From the NCBI GenBank assembly GCA_035527095.1, contig DATLBC010000005.1:1-64000 (forward strand): 64,000 bases of DNA. Reading direction: 5' to 3'. Shown in pieces: positions 15,873 to 25,113 of the stretch. Origin of the DNA: Sva-07 sp035527095 (GTDB taxonomy: Bacteria > Actinomycetota > Acidimicrobiia > Acidimicrobiales > Ilumatobacteraceae). Position numbers and translations under genes: made by a program. The notes beneath the pieces were generated by a model. It saw only the letters and a list, made by a program, of their open reading frames with translations. It ran no database searches and was not told the origin of the DNA. How positions within the stretch are numbered: position 1 is the stretch's first letter; every line of letters starts with the position of its first letter.

Positions 15873-16253
15873 ATGGCACCGATCGGCATCGCGCTCCGTA
15901 GAACCCTCGCCCTCGTCGCACTGGCAGTCGCCGTCGGAGCGCTGCTCTCCTGGCGGCGCCGCGAGATTTCTGCGCCGACCGCGACCGCCACGCCGCAGTG
16001 GCCGGATTGGCCCGCGCAGCCCGACGCCGCCGCACAGCCGACAGCGCTCTCACCACAGAACGCGAACCAACTCCCGTGGCTGCCGGCGAACAACGACGGT
16101 TCGGCGCCTGACAGCCACCCGGTCAAGGCAAAGGAGTCGTCGGGCATCTTTCACGTGCCGGGCGGCCGCTTCTACGAACGGACCAAGCCGGACCGCTGCT
16201 ATCCGACTGCCGCGGCCGCTGAAGCCGACGGCTACCGTCAGTCGAAGACGTGA
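15873..16253 (+). CDS. Membrane-anchored small protein with C-terminal sunset-type domain
   Basis: A 126-residue protein with one N-terminal membrane helix (residues 7-25), then a Pro/Ala/Gln-rich spacer. A compact C-terminal module reads SSGIFHVPGGRFYERTKPDRC followed by YPTAAAAEADGYRQSK. This module occurs in many actinobacterial proteins and resembles the tail of Ada-type metal-binding domains. The single Cys and two His could bind a ligand, but no function is known. It starts 20 bases after leuA and may be co-transcribed. Confidence 0.6.
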   Translation: MAPIGIALRRTLALVALAVAVGALLSWRRREISAPTATATPQWPDWPAQPDAAAQPTALSPQNANQLPWLPANNDGSAPDSHPVKAKESSGIFHVPGGRFYERTKPDRCYPTAAAAEADGYRQSKT

Positions 16254-16290
16254 TCGACATCGATCACGACCGAACCCACAGGAGAACCAC

Positions 16291-16482
16291 ATGAAGGTGA
16301 GCGTCGACTTCGACGTGTGCGCATCCACCGGAGCCTGCATGCAGGTGTGTCCGGAGGTGTTCGAGGTCCGTAGCGACGGCTACCTCTACATCCTCCAGGA
16401 GGAGCCCGGCGACGACGTCGCCGAGAAGGTGCGCGAGGCCGCCGACCTGTGCCCCACCGCAGCCATCACCGTCGAGGAGTGA
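16291..16482 (+). CDS. Small ferredoxin (P450-type family)
   Basis: A 63-residue ferredoxin. Cys10, Cys16 and the Cys of DLCPTAAI near the C-terminus fit the single-cluster family that feeds cytochromes P450. An extra Cys20 in CMQVCPEVF occupies the place where [3Fe-4S] members usually have Ala or Gly, so a [4Fe-4S] cluster is possible. AGGAG precedes the ATG. It ends 7 bases before pyrF. No P450 is in the window, so the electron acceptor is unknown. Confidence 0.88.
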   Translation: MKVSVDFDVCASTGACMQVCPEVFEVRSDGYLYILQEEPGDDVAEKVREAADLCPTAAITVEE

Positions 16483-16489
16483 CACCGGC

Positions 16490-17296
16490 TTGACGTTCCT
16501 CCGCCAACTCGAAGCGTCGTGGAACGCATCCGGATCGCTGCTGTGTGTCGGGCTCGACCCCGACCCGGCGCGGATGCCCCTGCCGCTCGACGGCGTGCAC
16601 GGCGCCACCGAGACGTTCTGCAAGGCAATCATCGACGCCACCGCCGACCTGGTGTGTGCGTTCAAACCCCAGATCGCCTACTTCGCCAGCCAGGGCGAGG
16701 AGCAGGTACTCGAGCGGATCTGTCGGTACGTGCGTGAGACGTACCCCGATGTCACGCTCATCCTCGACGCGAAGCGCGGCGACATCGGGTCGACCGCCGA
16801 ACACTACGCCCGCGAGGCGTTCGGTCGATACGGCGCTCATGCGGTCACCGTGAATCCGTACCTCGGCACCGACTCGGTCGAGCCGTACTTCGAGCACGGC
16901 GGCGGGATCATCGCGCTGTGCCGCACCAGCAACTCCGGGGGCGACGACATTCAGTCGCTGGTCGCCGACGGATCGCCGATCTATGCCCACGTCGCCCGAC
17001 TGGTGGCCGACGACTGGTCAACGCGCGGCGACTGCGGCCTCGTCGTTGGCGCCACCTATCCCACCGAGCTGGCCGACGTTCGAGCGATCGCACCGAACGT
17101 CCCCATCCTCGTGCCCGGCGTCGGCGCTCAGGGTGGCGATGCCGGCGCGGTGGTCGAGCACGGAGCCGCCGCCGACGGGCGCGGTCTGATCGTCAACTCC
17201 TCACGAGCAATTCTCTACGCCAGCGCCGGCTCGGACTTCACCGACGCCGCTCGCGCCGAAGCCGAACGGACCGCCTCCTCCCTCCGCCTCGGCTAA
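16490..17296 (+). CDS. pyrF: Orotidine 5'-phosphate decarboxylase (type 2)
   Basis: A 268-residue enzyme that decarboxylates OMP to UMP, the last step of pyrimidine synthesis. The type 2 signatures LLCVGLDPDP near the N-terminus and LDAKRGDIGSTAEHYA (catalytic Lys and Asp) near residue 90 are intact. VTVNPYLGTDSVEP and the phosphate-binding GVGAQGGDAG are also seen. TTG at 16490 is taken as the start because the family N-terminus (MTFLRQLEASW) begins exactly there. It is convergent with serA. Confidence 0.95.
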   Translation: MTFLRQLEASWNASGSLLCVGLDPDPARMPLPLDGVHGATETFCKAIIDATADLVCAFKPQIAYFASQGEEQVLERICRYVRETYPDVTLILDAKRGDIGSTAEHYAREAFGRYGAHAVTVNPYLGTDSVEPYFEHGGGIIALCRTSNSGGDDIQSLVADGSPIYAHVARLVADDWSTRGDCGLVVGATYPTELADVRAIAPNVPILVPGVGAQGGDAGAVVEHGAAADGRGLIVNSSRAILYASAGSDFTDAARAEAERTASSLRLG

Positions 17297-17310
17297 CCGA
17301 GCTCGCCCTC

Positions 17311-17439
17311 CCAGCCGAAACTTGCGCACCAGCCCACCACTCGCGGTCCACCGTGCGCACAATTCGGTGGAAGGATCTCGACCAGCCGAAACGTGCGCAC
17401 CGGTCGACCCTGAGCGGGCCGATATGCACATTTTTCTGG
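17311..17439. repeat. Two tandem hairpin repeats between pyrF and serA (CCGAAA..TGCGCA family)
   Basis: CCAGCCGAAACTTGCGCACC (from 17311) and CAGCCGAAACGTGCGCACCG (from 17383) begin two related units of about 58 bases. In the first, the left arm pairs with GTGCGCACAATTCGG (17353-17367). In the second it pairs with TGCACATTTTTCTGG (17424-17438), and the T-rich end resembles a terminator. Related elements occur at 48093 and 49887. The genes on either side are convergent, so termination from both directions is plausible. Nothing else is visible in this 202-base gap. Confidence 0.6.
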
Positions 17440-17498
17440 GGGTTCGGGATGGTTCGGGGATCGGCGGGGTCGGGCGGGGAAGTCGCCGGCGGGCGATG

Positions 17499-19058
17499 TC
17501 AGAGGCTGGTCACGTGGACGATGCCAGGGGCGGCGCGTAGTTCGTCGAGCACGTCGGCGGGGACCGGGGCGCTCGGGGCGATCAGCATGACCGCGGTATC
17601 GGAGCCGGTCACCCGGCTGACATCCATGTCGGAGATGTTGACACCGGCGTTGCCGAGCAGCGTCCCGACGGTGCCGATGACCCCCGGACGATCGTCGTTC
17701 TGGATGACGACCATGTTGTCGACGGGCGGGACATCGAACGGCGTGTCGTCGATGTTGACGATGCGTTGAGCGGCCTTGGGGCCGGCCAGCGTGCCGGAGA
17801 TCGAGTGACCACCCCCGCGCAGCGACAGCAAGTTGACGAAGTCGGCCGACGTGGCCGAACACACGTCGCGGACCTCGACACCGTGCTGCTTCGCGAGCTG
17901 CGGCGCGTTGACGTACGTCACCGGCTCGTCGGAGATCGCCCCGAAGAAGCCCTTGAGCACAGCGAGCTCGAGGATGCGGGTGTCGTAGCCGGCGATTTCG
18001 CCTTCGCAGCAGATCTCCAGCTCGGACGGCAGCCCACCGACGAGCGACACGAACAAGCTGCCGAGCCGTTCGGCGAGCGGCAGGTAAGGCCGGATCGTCT
18101 CGCTCGCTTCTGCGGCATTGACATTGACCGCGAACGGGACGAACTCGCCGGCAAGTGCGAGCTGGACCATCGATGCAATCGTGTCGCCTGCCTTGTCCTG
18201 GGCCTCGCGAGTGCTCGCACCGAGGTGCGGGGTGACGATCACCGAGTCGATCTCGAACAGCGGCGACTCGGTCATCGGTTCGGTCGAGAAGACGTCCAGC
18301 GCGGCACCGGCGATGATCCCCTCGCGAAGGCACTCGGCGAGATCGCTTTCATGAACGATGCCGCCACGAGCAACGTTGACGACGCGAAGGCTCGGCTTGG
18401 CCTTGAGCAGCAGGTCGCGATTGATCAAACCGAGGGTCTCGGATGTCTTGGGAAGGTGCACCGTGAGGAAGTCGGACTCGGCGACGACCTGATCGAGCGC
18501 CATCAGCTCGACACCCATCTTCTTGGCGCGGTCCTCCGAGACGAACGGGTCATAGGCGATGAGACGCATCCCGAACGCCTTGGCACGATCGCCCACGAGC
18601 TTGCCGATCCGGCCGAGGCCGACGATGCCGAGGGTCTTGTCGGCGAGTTCGACGCCTTCCCAGCGGCTGCGCTCCCAGCGGCCCTGCACGAGTGCGGCGT
18701 GCGCCTGAGGCACGTTGCGCGCCGACGCCATCAGCAGCGCCATCGTGTGTTCGGCAGCCGAGACGATGTTGCTCTGCGGAGCGTTGACGACCATCACGCC
18801 ACGCATCGTGGCGGAGTCGACGTCGACGTTGTCGAGGCCGATTCCCGCTCGGCCGACGACCATCAGGTCGCTCCCGGCAGCGAGCACGGCCTCGGTGACG
18901 TCGGTGGCCGAACGGATGATGAGGGCATGAGCGCCCGGCACGACGTCGAGCAGTTCGTCGGCGGACAGCCCGAGCTGTATGTCGACGTCGTGGCCGGCGG
19001 CGCGAAGGCGGTCGAGGCCCCCGTCGGCGATCTCTTCGGTGACCAGGATGCGAGCCAT
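17499..19058 (-). CDS. serA: D-3-phosphoglycerate dehydrogenase
   Basis: A 519-residue enzyme catalysing the first step of serine synthesis (3-phosphoglycerate to 3-phosphohydroxypyruvate, NAD-linked). Domains in order: D-isomer hydroxyacid dehydrogenase core with the NAD motif GLGRIGKLVG (about residue 145); the catalytic region with HLGASTREAQDKAG; an allosteric substrate-binding insert (about 320-450); and a C-terminal ACT domain (NDDRPGVIGTVGTLLGNAGVNI) that senses serine. This is the long mycobacterial-type SerA. The ATG at 19058 is unambiguous. Confidence 0.96.
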   Translation of the reverse strand: MARILVTEEIADGGLDRLRAAGHDVDIQLGLSADELLDVVPGAHALIIRSATDVTEAVLAAGSDLMVVGRAGIGLDNVDVDSATMRGVMVVNAPQSNIVSAAEHTMALLMASARNVPQAHAALVQGRWERSRWEGVELADKTLGIVGLGRIGKLVGDRAKAFGMRLIAYDPFVSEDRAKKMGVELMALDQVVAESDFLTVHLPKTSETLGLINRDLLLKAKPSLRVVNVARGGIVHESDLAECLREGIIAGAALDVFSTEPMTESPLFEIDSVIVTPHLGASTREAQDKAGDTIASMVQLALAGEFVPFAVNVNAAEASETIRPYLPLAERLGSLFVSLVGGLPSELEICCEGEIAGYDTRILELAVLKGFFGAISDEPVTYVNAPQLAKQHGVEVRDVCSATSADFVNLLSLRGGGHSISGTLAGPKAAQRIVNIDDTPFDVPPVDNMVVIQNDDRPGVIGTVGTLLGNAGVNISDMDVSRVTGSDTAVMLIAPSAPVPADVLDELRAAPGIVHVTSL

Positions 19059-19102
19059 AGGACCTTGTGCTTATCGGGTTCGGCACACCACTTCCACGGA
19101 CT

Positions 19103-19134
19103 TTGACGAACCGTTCACCGCCACCCGGTACGTT
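19103..19134 (+). promoter_or_regulatory. Weak candidate promoter for the membrane-protein/menC cluster
   Basis: TTGACG (19103-19108) is followed after 18-20 bases by GGTACGTT, ending 7 bases before the ATG at 19142. That would give a nearly leaderless transcript for the four-gene cluster. The -10 match is poor, so this is only a suggestion. Confidence 0.3.
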
Positions 19135-19141
19135 CGGGGCG

Positions 19142-20329
19142 ATGACGCCCACCGAGCGCGCGAACGAGATCGAGCGCTGGTTCGTTCAACGTGGTGTCCC
19201 GCACCTGGTCGAGGCCGATGACAACGCCTCGATCCTGGACACGTGGACCCGGGCGCTCCCACTCCTCGTGGCCGCCTACGTGCTGCTCGGGCTCAACGCG
19301 CTCAACCTTCGCGACTGGTCGGTCGCCCAGAACGTCGCGACCGCAGCGGCGGTGATCGCCATGCTGCTCGCGGCGTGGGTGCTGTCGAATCGCCTGCGCG
19401 GCGAGGCCACGTTCGCCCGACCGACGGACATCGACGCACCCGAACTGCTGCTGTTCGTGTTCGGGCCCGCGATCCCGGTGCTGGCGTTCGGGCAGGTCCG
19501 CGATGCGATCGAGAGCGTCATGCTGGCGCTCACGCTGCTGGTGCTGATCTACCTCTGGTCGTCGTACGGCGTCGGGGCCCTGTTGCGTTGGGGGGCCCGG
19601 CGGTCGAGCGGCCAGCTCACCGGACTCGGGCCGTTGGTGGCACGGGCCCTCCCACTGCTGCTCGTGTTCAACACGTTTCTGTTCGTGAATGCCGAGGTCT
19701 GGGAGATGGCCGGCACGCTCGACGGTGCCGCCTACGCGGTGGTCGTGCTCACCTTCTTCTCCCTCGGCGCCGTGTTCGCCGTCAGTCGGGTGCCTGGATT
19801 CATCCGCGACGAGAACCGATTCGAGTCGTGGCGCGATGTTGCGGATCATCTCGAGGGGACTCCGGCCGCCACCGTCGAACTTCCGACCGCCGGTGCCACA
19901 CTCGACCCATTGCGCCCGCGCCAGCGGTTCAACATCGGGCTGATCGGGTTGTTCGGGCAGGCGCTGCAGATCACGCTCGTCGTCGCTGCGCTGACAGGTT
20001 TCTTCATCTTCTTCGGATTCATGGCGGTCACCGCAGACACCGTGACCAACTGGACCGGACTCGACACGGTGCGCGTCATCACTGAAGCGGGCTTCGGCGA
20101 TCGCACGCTGGTGCTCACCGAACCGTTGATCCGGGTGTCGGTGTTCCTGGGAGCGTTCTCCGGCATGTACTTCACGGTGGTGCTCACCACCGACGAGACC
20201 TACCGGACCGAGTTCGCGAGCGACGTCGGTCCCGAAATTCGCCAGATCCTCGCCGTGCGCATTGCGTACCACGTCGTCAAGGGAACCCACGGGGCGTCTC
20301 ATCCTCCCGCTGGCGGGATCGCACGATGA
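19142..20329 (+). CDS. Conserved multi-pass membrane protein
   Basis: A 395-residue integral membrane protein with about seven to eight hydrophobic segments: two close together after residue 40, two near 100-130, two near 165-215 and two in the C-terminal third. A soluble loop spans about residues 225-260. I do not recognise a transporter signature. Similar unnamed proteins occur widely in actinobacteria. The ATG at 19142 is chosen because residues before it are not conserved-looking. The stop overlaps the GNAT gene by ATGA, so the two are coupled. Confidence 0.7.
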   Translation: MTPTERANEIERWFVQRGVPHLVEADDNASILDTWTRALPLLVAAYVLLGLNALNLRDWSVAQNVATAAAVIAMLLAAWVLSNRLRGEATFARPTDIDAPELLLFVFGPAIPVLAFGQVRDAIESVMLALTLLVLIYLWSSYGVGALLRWGARRSSGQLTGLGPLVARALPLLLVFNTFLFVNAEVWEMAGTLDGAAYAVVVLTFFSLGAVFAVSRVPGFIRDENRFESWRDVADHLEGTPAATVELPTAGATLDPLRPRQRFNIGLIGLFGQALQITLVVAALTGFFIFFGFMAVTADTVTNWTGLDTVRVITEAGFGDRTLVLTEPLIRVSVFLGAFSGMYFTVVLTTDETYRTEFASDVGPEIRQILAVRIAYHVVKGTHGASHPPAGGIAR

Positions 20330-21042
20330 CCCACTCGGCGATCACGATCCGCACCATCACGACGCGCGACGAGTTCCTCGCTCACGACGCTCTGATGCAG
20401 GACGTCTGGGGGATGGCGGTGCCGCTCGTCAACATCGAGCTACTCACTGCGCTGTCGCACTCAGGCGGGTACGTCGCTGCCGCGTACGACGACGACCGAC
20501 TGGTCGGCGCATCGGTCGGGTTTCTGGCGAGTCATCACGGCCAGCGGGCGTTGCACAGCCACATCACCGGCGTGGTCGATTCGATGCGTCACACCGGGGT
20601 CGGGCGGGCGATCAAGCTGCATCAGCGCAGCTGGGCCGCAGAGCGCGGTCTCGATTGGATCACCTGGACGTTCGACCCGCTGGTGCGTCGCAACGCCTGG
20701 TTCAACATTGCGATTCTCGGTGCCGACGTCGATGCGTACGTGCCATCGTTCTATGGCGAGATGACGGACGCGATCAACGTCGGCGACGACTCCGATCGGC
20801 TCGTCATGGCGTGGGATCTCAAGGCTGAGCTCCCCATCGAACCACGCGCCGGGAGCGACGTCGGCAACTGCGTGCTGGTCCCGACGCCACCCGACATCGT
20901 CGAGCTCCGACGTACCGATCCGACAGCGGTCGCTGCGTGGCGAAGCGAAACGCGCGGAGCTTTGACCGCCGCGCTCGACTCCGGGCGACCAGTGCTGGGA
21001 TTCACGCGCGACGGCTCCTACGTGATCGGATCAGCACCATGA
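20326..21042 (+). CDS. GNAT-family acyltransferase (COG3375-like)
   Basis: A 238-residue protein with a GNAT fold. Features are GGYVAAAYDDDRLVGASVGFLA (beta strands 2-4) and the acyl-CoA pyrophosphate loop region HTGVGRAIKLHQRSWAAERGLDWITWTFDPL. The TWTFDPLxxxNAxFNI motif marks the COG3375 group, which is commonly encoded next to the N-acylamino-acid racemase/OSBS enolase. In Geobacillus such a GNAT succinylates D-amino acids so the racemase can invert them. The menC-like gene follows 13 bases later. Confidence 0.78.
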   Translation: MTHSAITIRTITTRDEFLAHDALMQDVWGMAVPLVNIELLTALSHSGGYVAAAYDDDRLVGASVGFLASHHGQRALHSHITGVVDSMRHTGVGRAIKLHQRSWAAERGLDWITWTFDPLVRRNAWFNIAILGADVDAYVPSFYGEMTDAINVGDDSDRLVMAWDLKAELPIEPRAGSDVGNCVLVPTPPDIVELRRTDPTAVAAWRSETRGALTAALDSGRPVLGFTRDGSYVIGSAP

Positions 21043-21055
21043 CCGGGATCACTTC

Positions 21056-22216
21056 ATGAGCTGGGCGATCGACAGCGTCGAGCTGCGCCGGATAGCAATG
21101 CCGCTCGTCTCGCCCTTCCGAACGAGCTTCGGAAGCCAGACCCAGCGCGACATCCTGCTGGTGCGCGTGCGTCTCGCCGATGCATCGGGCGGCTCGTCCG
21201 ACACGATCGAGGGCTGGGGCGAATGCGTCGCGCTCTCCGAGCCGAGCTACTCGCCGGAGTACGTCGACGGCGCCCAGCACGTGATCGTCCACCACCTGCT
21301 GCCACGGCTGATGGCCGCGGGCCCCATCGAGGCCGACGACGTTGCGCCTTCGCTCGCCAAGTTGCACGGTCACCCGATGGCGAAGGCGGCGTTGGAGATG
21401 GCGGTCCTCGACGCACAGCTGCGAGCCACCGGTCAGTCGTTCGGGGCGTTTCTCGGCGTCGAGAACTCCCGCATCCCGAGCGGCGTGAGCGTCGGTATCC
21501 ACGCCACGACCGACGAGCTGCTCGCCGCAGTGCAGGGCTACGTCGACGATGGCTACGTCCGCATCAAACTCAAGATCGAGCCGGGCTCAGACATCGAACA
21601 GGTCGCTGCCGTTCGTGAACTGATCGGCCCCGGAACGCCGTTCCAGGTCGATGCCAACACCGCCTACCGCCGCACCGACGGTGCCCACCTCGCACGGCTC
21701 GACGACTTCGATCTGCTGCTGATCGAGCAGCCGCTGCCCGAAGACGACATCATCGGACACGCCCGCCTCGCCGCCGAAGTCGAGACGCCGATCTGCCTCG
21801 ACGAGTCACTCGTGTCCGCGTCCGGCACCGCCGACGCGATCGAACTCGGGGCGTGCGAGATCGCGAACATCAAGCCCGGCCGGGTTGGCGGCTATCTCGA
21901 AGCGGTCCGCATTCACGACCTGTGTCTCGCAAAGGGAATCCCGGTGTGGTGCGGTGGCATGTTGGAGACCGGGATCGGTCGGGCCGCCAATGCGGCGCTC
22001 GCCGCATTGCCCGGGTTCACGCTGCCGGGCGACATCAGTGCGTCGACGCGCTTCTACGCGCGAGACATCGTCACCGACCCGATCACGATCACCGACGGCC
22101 ACGTCACGGTGCCGACGACTCCCGGGCTCGGGTTCGACCTCGACCGCGACTTCCTCGACTCGGTCACGACGTGCCGTCTGCACATCGACCGGCGCGGTAC
22201 AGTCACCGAACTATGA
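21056..22216 (+). CDS. menC: o-Succinylbenzoate synthase / N-acylamino-acid racemase
   Basis: A 386-residue enolase-superfamily enzyme of the OSBS/NSAR group. The catalytic lysine pair is present as KLKI (about residue 162). The metal ligands are in VDANTAYR, LLIEQPL and ICLDESL, and the second acid/base Lys is in ANIKPGRVGG. Enzymes of this branch can make o-succinylbenzoate for menaquinone, racemise N-acyl amino acids, or do both. Sequence alone does not decide. The GNAT neighbour favours a racemase role. The stop overlaps the SCP2 gene by ATGA. Confidence 0.85.
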   Translation: MSWAIDSVELRRIAMPLVSPFRTSFGSQTQRDILLVRVRLADASGGSSDTIEGWGECVALSEPSYSPEYVDGAQHVIVHHLLPRLMAAGPIEADDVAPSLAKLHGHPMAKAALEMAVLDAQLRATGQSFGAFLGVENSRIPSGVSVGIHATTDELLAAVQGYVDDGYVRIKLKIEPGSDIEQVAAVRELIGPGTPFQVDANTAYRRTDGAHLARLDDFDLLLIEQPLPEDDIIGHARLAAEVETPICLDESLVSASGTADAIELGACEIANIKPGRVGGYLEAVRIHDLCLAKGIPVWCGGMLETGIGRAANAALAALPGFTLPGDISASTRFYARDIVTDPITITDGHVTVPTTPGLGFDLDRDFLDSVTTCRLHIDRRGTVTEL

Positions 22217-22623
22217 CGCACCTGTTCCTGTCAGAAGAGTGGATGGCCGCGGCTCACGAGATCCGCGAGAAGTACGCCGACCAGGTTCCGCCGGTCACCA
22301 CCGTGATCAAGATCAACCAGGTGATCGTCGACGTGCCGTTCGGCGACGGCGAGGTCAAGAGCTACCTCGACACGTCGTCGGGACATCTCGTGATGGAACT
22401 CGGCGAACTCGATGATGCCGACGCCACAGTCACCACCGACTACGACACCGCCAAAGCGATGTTCGTCGATCAGGACCAAGCCATTGCCATGCAGGCCTTC
22501 ATGGCCGGCAAGATCAAGGTGCAGGGCGACATGATGAAGATGATGGCGATGCAGACCGCAATCCCGTCGAACGAATTCACCGACACGATCGCCGACGAAA
22601 TCAAGTCGATCACCGCGCCGTAA
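22213..22623 (+). CDS. SCP2 sterol-binding domain protein
   Basis: A 136-residue single-domain protein of the SCP2 lipid-carrier fold. The central part (HLVMELGELDDADATVTTDYDTA) and the C-terminal AFMAGKIKVQGDMMKMMAMQ are typical; the latter is the helix and strand that close the lipid pocket. Such proteins bind fatty acyl chains or sterol-like lipids. It is the last gene of the cluster beginning at 19142 and overlaps menC by four bases. Its link to the enzymes upstream is unclear. Confidence 0.82.
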   Translation: MTHLFLSEEWMAAAHEIREKYADQVPPVTTVIKINQVIVDVPFGDGEVKSYLDTSSGHLVMELGELDDADATVTTDYDTAKAMFVDQDQAIAMQAFMAGKIKVQGDMMKMMAMQTAIPSNEFTDTIADEIKSITAP

Positions 22624-22626
22624 CGA

Positions 22627-22650
22627 CATCCGGGGGTCAGCCCCGTGATG
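22627..22650 (+). repeat. Hairpin between convergent SCP2 and SufR-like genes
   Basis: CATCCGGGG (22627-22635) pairs with CCCCG-T-GATG (22641-22650) around GTCAG, starting 3 bases after the SCP2 stop. It resembles the elements at 4813 and 24621. The position between convergent genes suggests a terminator for both directions, though there is no T-run. Confidence 0.5.
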
Positions 22651-22656
22651 GAATCG

Positions 22657-23400
22657 TCAGACCGTCGTGGCGCAGACCGTGTCGCCGCGGGCCACGCTCG
22701 ACTCGCTCACCACGTCGACGTCGGTGGCGCCGTCATCGTTGACCAGCGCGGCGAGCATGCCCTTGACCATGCCGCGGTCGACGGCGCAGATCACCGGATG
22801 GTCGGTGGCGATGTCTCCGAACGGGCAGTGGTCGTTGATGATGCGGAGCTGGCCGTTGCGACCCTCGGCGTGTGCCGCGAACCCGTGCGCAGTGAGCGCG
22901 TCGGCGACGGACTGCATCGCCGATCGCAGCGATCGGCGACCTGCCGTGAGCGCATCGCCGGTGAGACCCTCGGCCATCGCCCGGCCGTATTCGGTGCCGA
23001 CCTCTTCGGCGATCCGTTCGGCCTCGTCGTGCGGAAGGCGATCGAGCGCTCGGCCGAGCAGCGAGAGCACGAGATCGTCGCTGCGCACCGGGAACTCGTC
23101 GGCGGTGGCGTCCCCGACAGCGACGTAGCGCTTGGAGGGCCGACCAGCGCCGGCGCCCGGCACCTTTCCCGTGACCACCTCGAGATAGCCGCCTGCCGCC
23201 AACTTGTCGAGGTGGTGCCGCGCGACGTTGGCGTGCACGCCCACTTCTGCTGCAACCGTCGATGCCGTGGCGCCCGCTGCGACGCCTCCAGCGTCTACCG
23301 AGCAGTCCTTGACGAACAGGTAGATCGCACGGCGCGTCGGATCGCCAAAGGCGTCGGTGATCGCCGACACCGTGGCCGTGAACGACGGGCTCGTTCGCAC
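22657..23400 (-). CDS. SufR-like iron-sulfur responsive transcription regulator
   Basis: A 247-residue regulator. The N-terminal ArsR/SufR-type winged helix contains AAEVGVHANVARHHLDKLAAGGYLEVV. The C-terminal part has HCPFGDIATDHPVICAVD, i.e. Cys-X12-Cys, and a final GDTVCATT. This arrangement matches SufR/Rv1460-like proteins, whose cysteines hold an [Fe-S] cluster and which control SUF genes. The start is GTG at 23400. It is divergent from mrp, an Fe-S carrier ATPase, which supports the assignment. The suf operon itself is not in the window. Confidence 0.72.
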   Translation of the reverse strand: MRTSPSFTATVSAITDAFGDPTRRAIYLFVKDCSVDAGGVAAGATASTVAAEVGVHANVARHHLDKLAAGGYLEVVTGKVPGAGAGRPSKRYVAVGDATADEFPVRSDDLVLSLLGRALDRLPHDEAERIAEEVGTEYGRAMAEGLTGDALTAGRRSLRSAMQSVADALTAHGFAAHAEGRNGQLRIINDHCPFGDIATDHPVICAVDRGMVKGMLAALVNDDGATDVDVVSESSVARGDTVCATTV

Positions 23401-23421
23401 GAGAGCAATTCTACCTATCCA

Positions 23422-23441
23422 CGTAGTGCAAATTCGTAGTG
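23422..23441. promoter_or_regulatory. Direct repeat CGTAGTG in the SufR-like/mrp control region
   Basis: CGTAGTG occurs at 23422-23428 and 23435-23441, 13 bases apart, in the 60-base gap between the divergent starts. The first copy also forms CAC-GTA-GTG with the preceding bases. It is the only obvious repeated motif in the gap and a reasonable operator for the regulator. Binding is inferred. Confidence 0.4.
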
Positions 23442-23460
23442 CCCTCGCCACAATGAGGAC

Positions 23461-24609
<1,149 letters not shown>

Positions 24610-24620
24610 CACCTGTGACG

Positions 24621-24639
24621 TCTGGGGTCTGACCCCAGA
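24621..24639 (+). terminator. Hairpin after mrp (GGGGTCTGACCCC family)
   Basis: TCTGGGGT (24621-24628) pairs perfectly with ACCCCAGA (24632-24639) around CTG, 12 bases after the mrp stop. It is followed by TGTAAC, as in the element after leuD. The next gene starts 16 bases later on the same strand, so this may attenuate rather than fully stop transcription. Confidence 0.55.
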
Positions 24640-24654
24640 TGTAACACTTCGCCG

Positions 24655-24993
24655 ATGGACGTGGTGCCGAGGTACAAGTTCGAGGCGATGGTCGCCGACG
24701 CGCTCGACGATCTGCCCGACGAACTGCTGCACGTGCTCGACAACGTCGTCGTGCAGGTGGTCGATCGCCACCCCGTCGAACCGGACCTCCTCGGGCTCTA
24801 CGAAGGGGTGCCGCACACCGAACGCACCGGCCACGAAGGCCCGGACGTCGTCTCGATCTTTCGAGTTCCCCTGTGCGAGATGTGTCGCGACCTCGACGAG
24901 CTCGCGGAGGAGGTCTACGTGACGGTCATCCACGAAGTCGCGCATGCGGCCGGCATCGATGACGACCGCCTCCACGAACTCGGATGGGCCTGA
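24655..24993 (+). CDS. Minimal zinc metallopeptidase (PF06262-like)
   Basis: A 112-residue protein of the short MMP-like zincin family. The motif VIHEVAHAAGIDDDRLHELGW is the extended HExxHxxGxxxD zinc site near the C-terminus. VPLCEMCRDLDELAEEV lies ahead of it. The family is a bare-bones metalloprotease fold of unknown substrate, common in actinobacteria. Start ATG 24655. It follows mrp on the same strand. Confidence 0.85.
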   Translation: MDVVPRYKFEAMVADALDDLPDELLHVLDNVVVQVVDRHPVEPDLLGLYEGVPHTERTGHEGPDVVSIFRVPLCEMCRDLDELAEEVYVTVIHEVAHAAGIDDDRLHELGWA

Positions 24994-25113
24994 CGATTCG
25001 CTCGAAGCTGCGCCGCGATCAGCGCCAACCGCGCCCGGTGTCCGGCACGCCAGCGGCACAGATGACGTTCTGGGACGGTCGAGGCGTAGATCGGCGATGG
25101 TAGACACCGGTGG

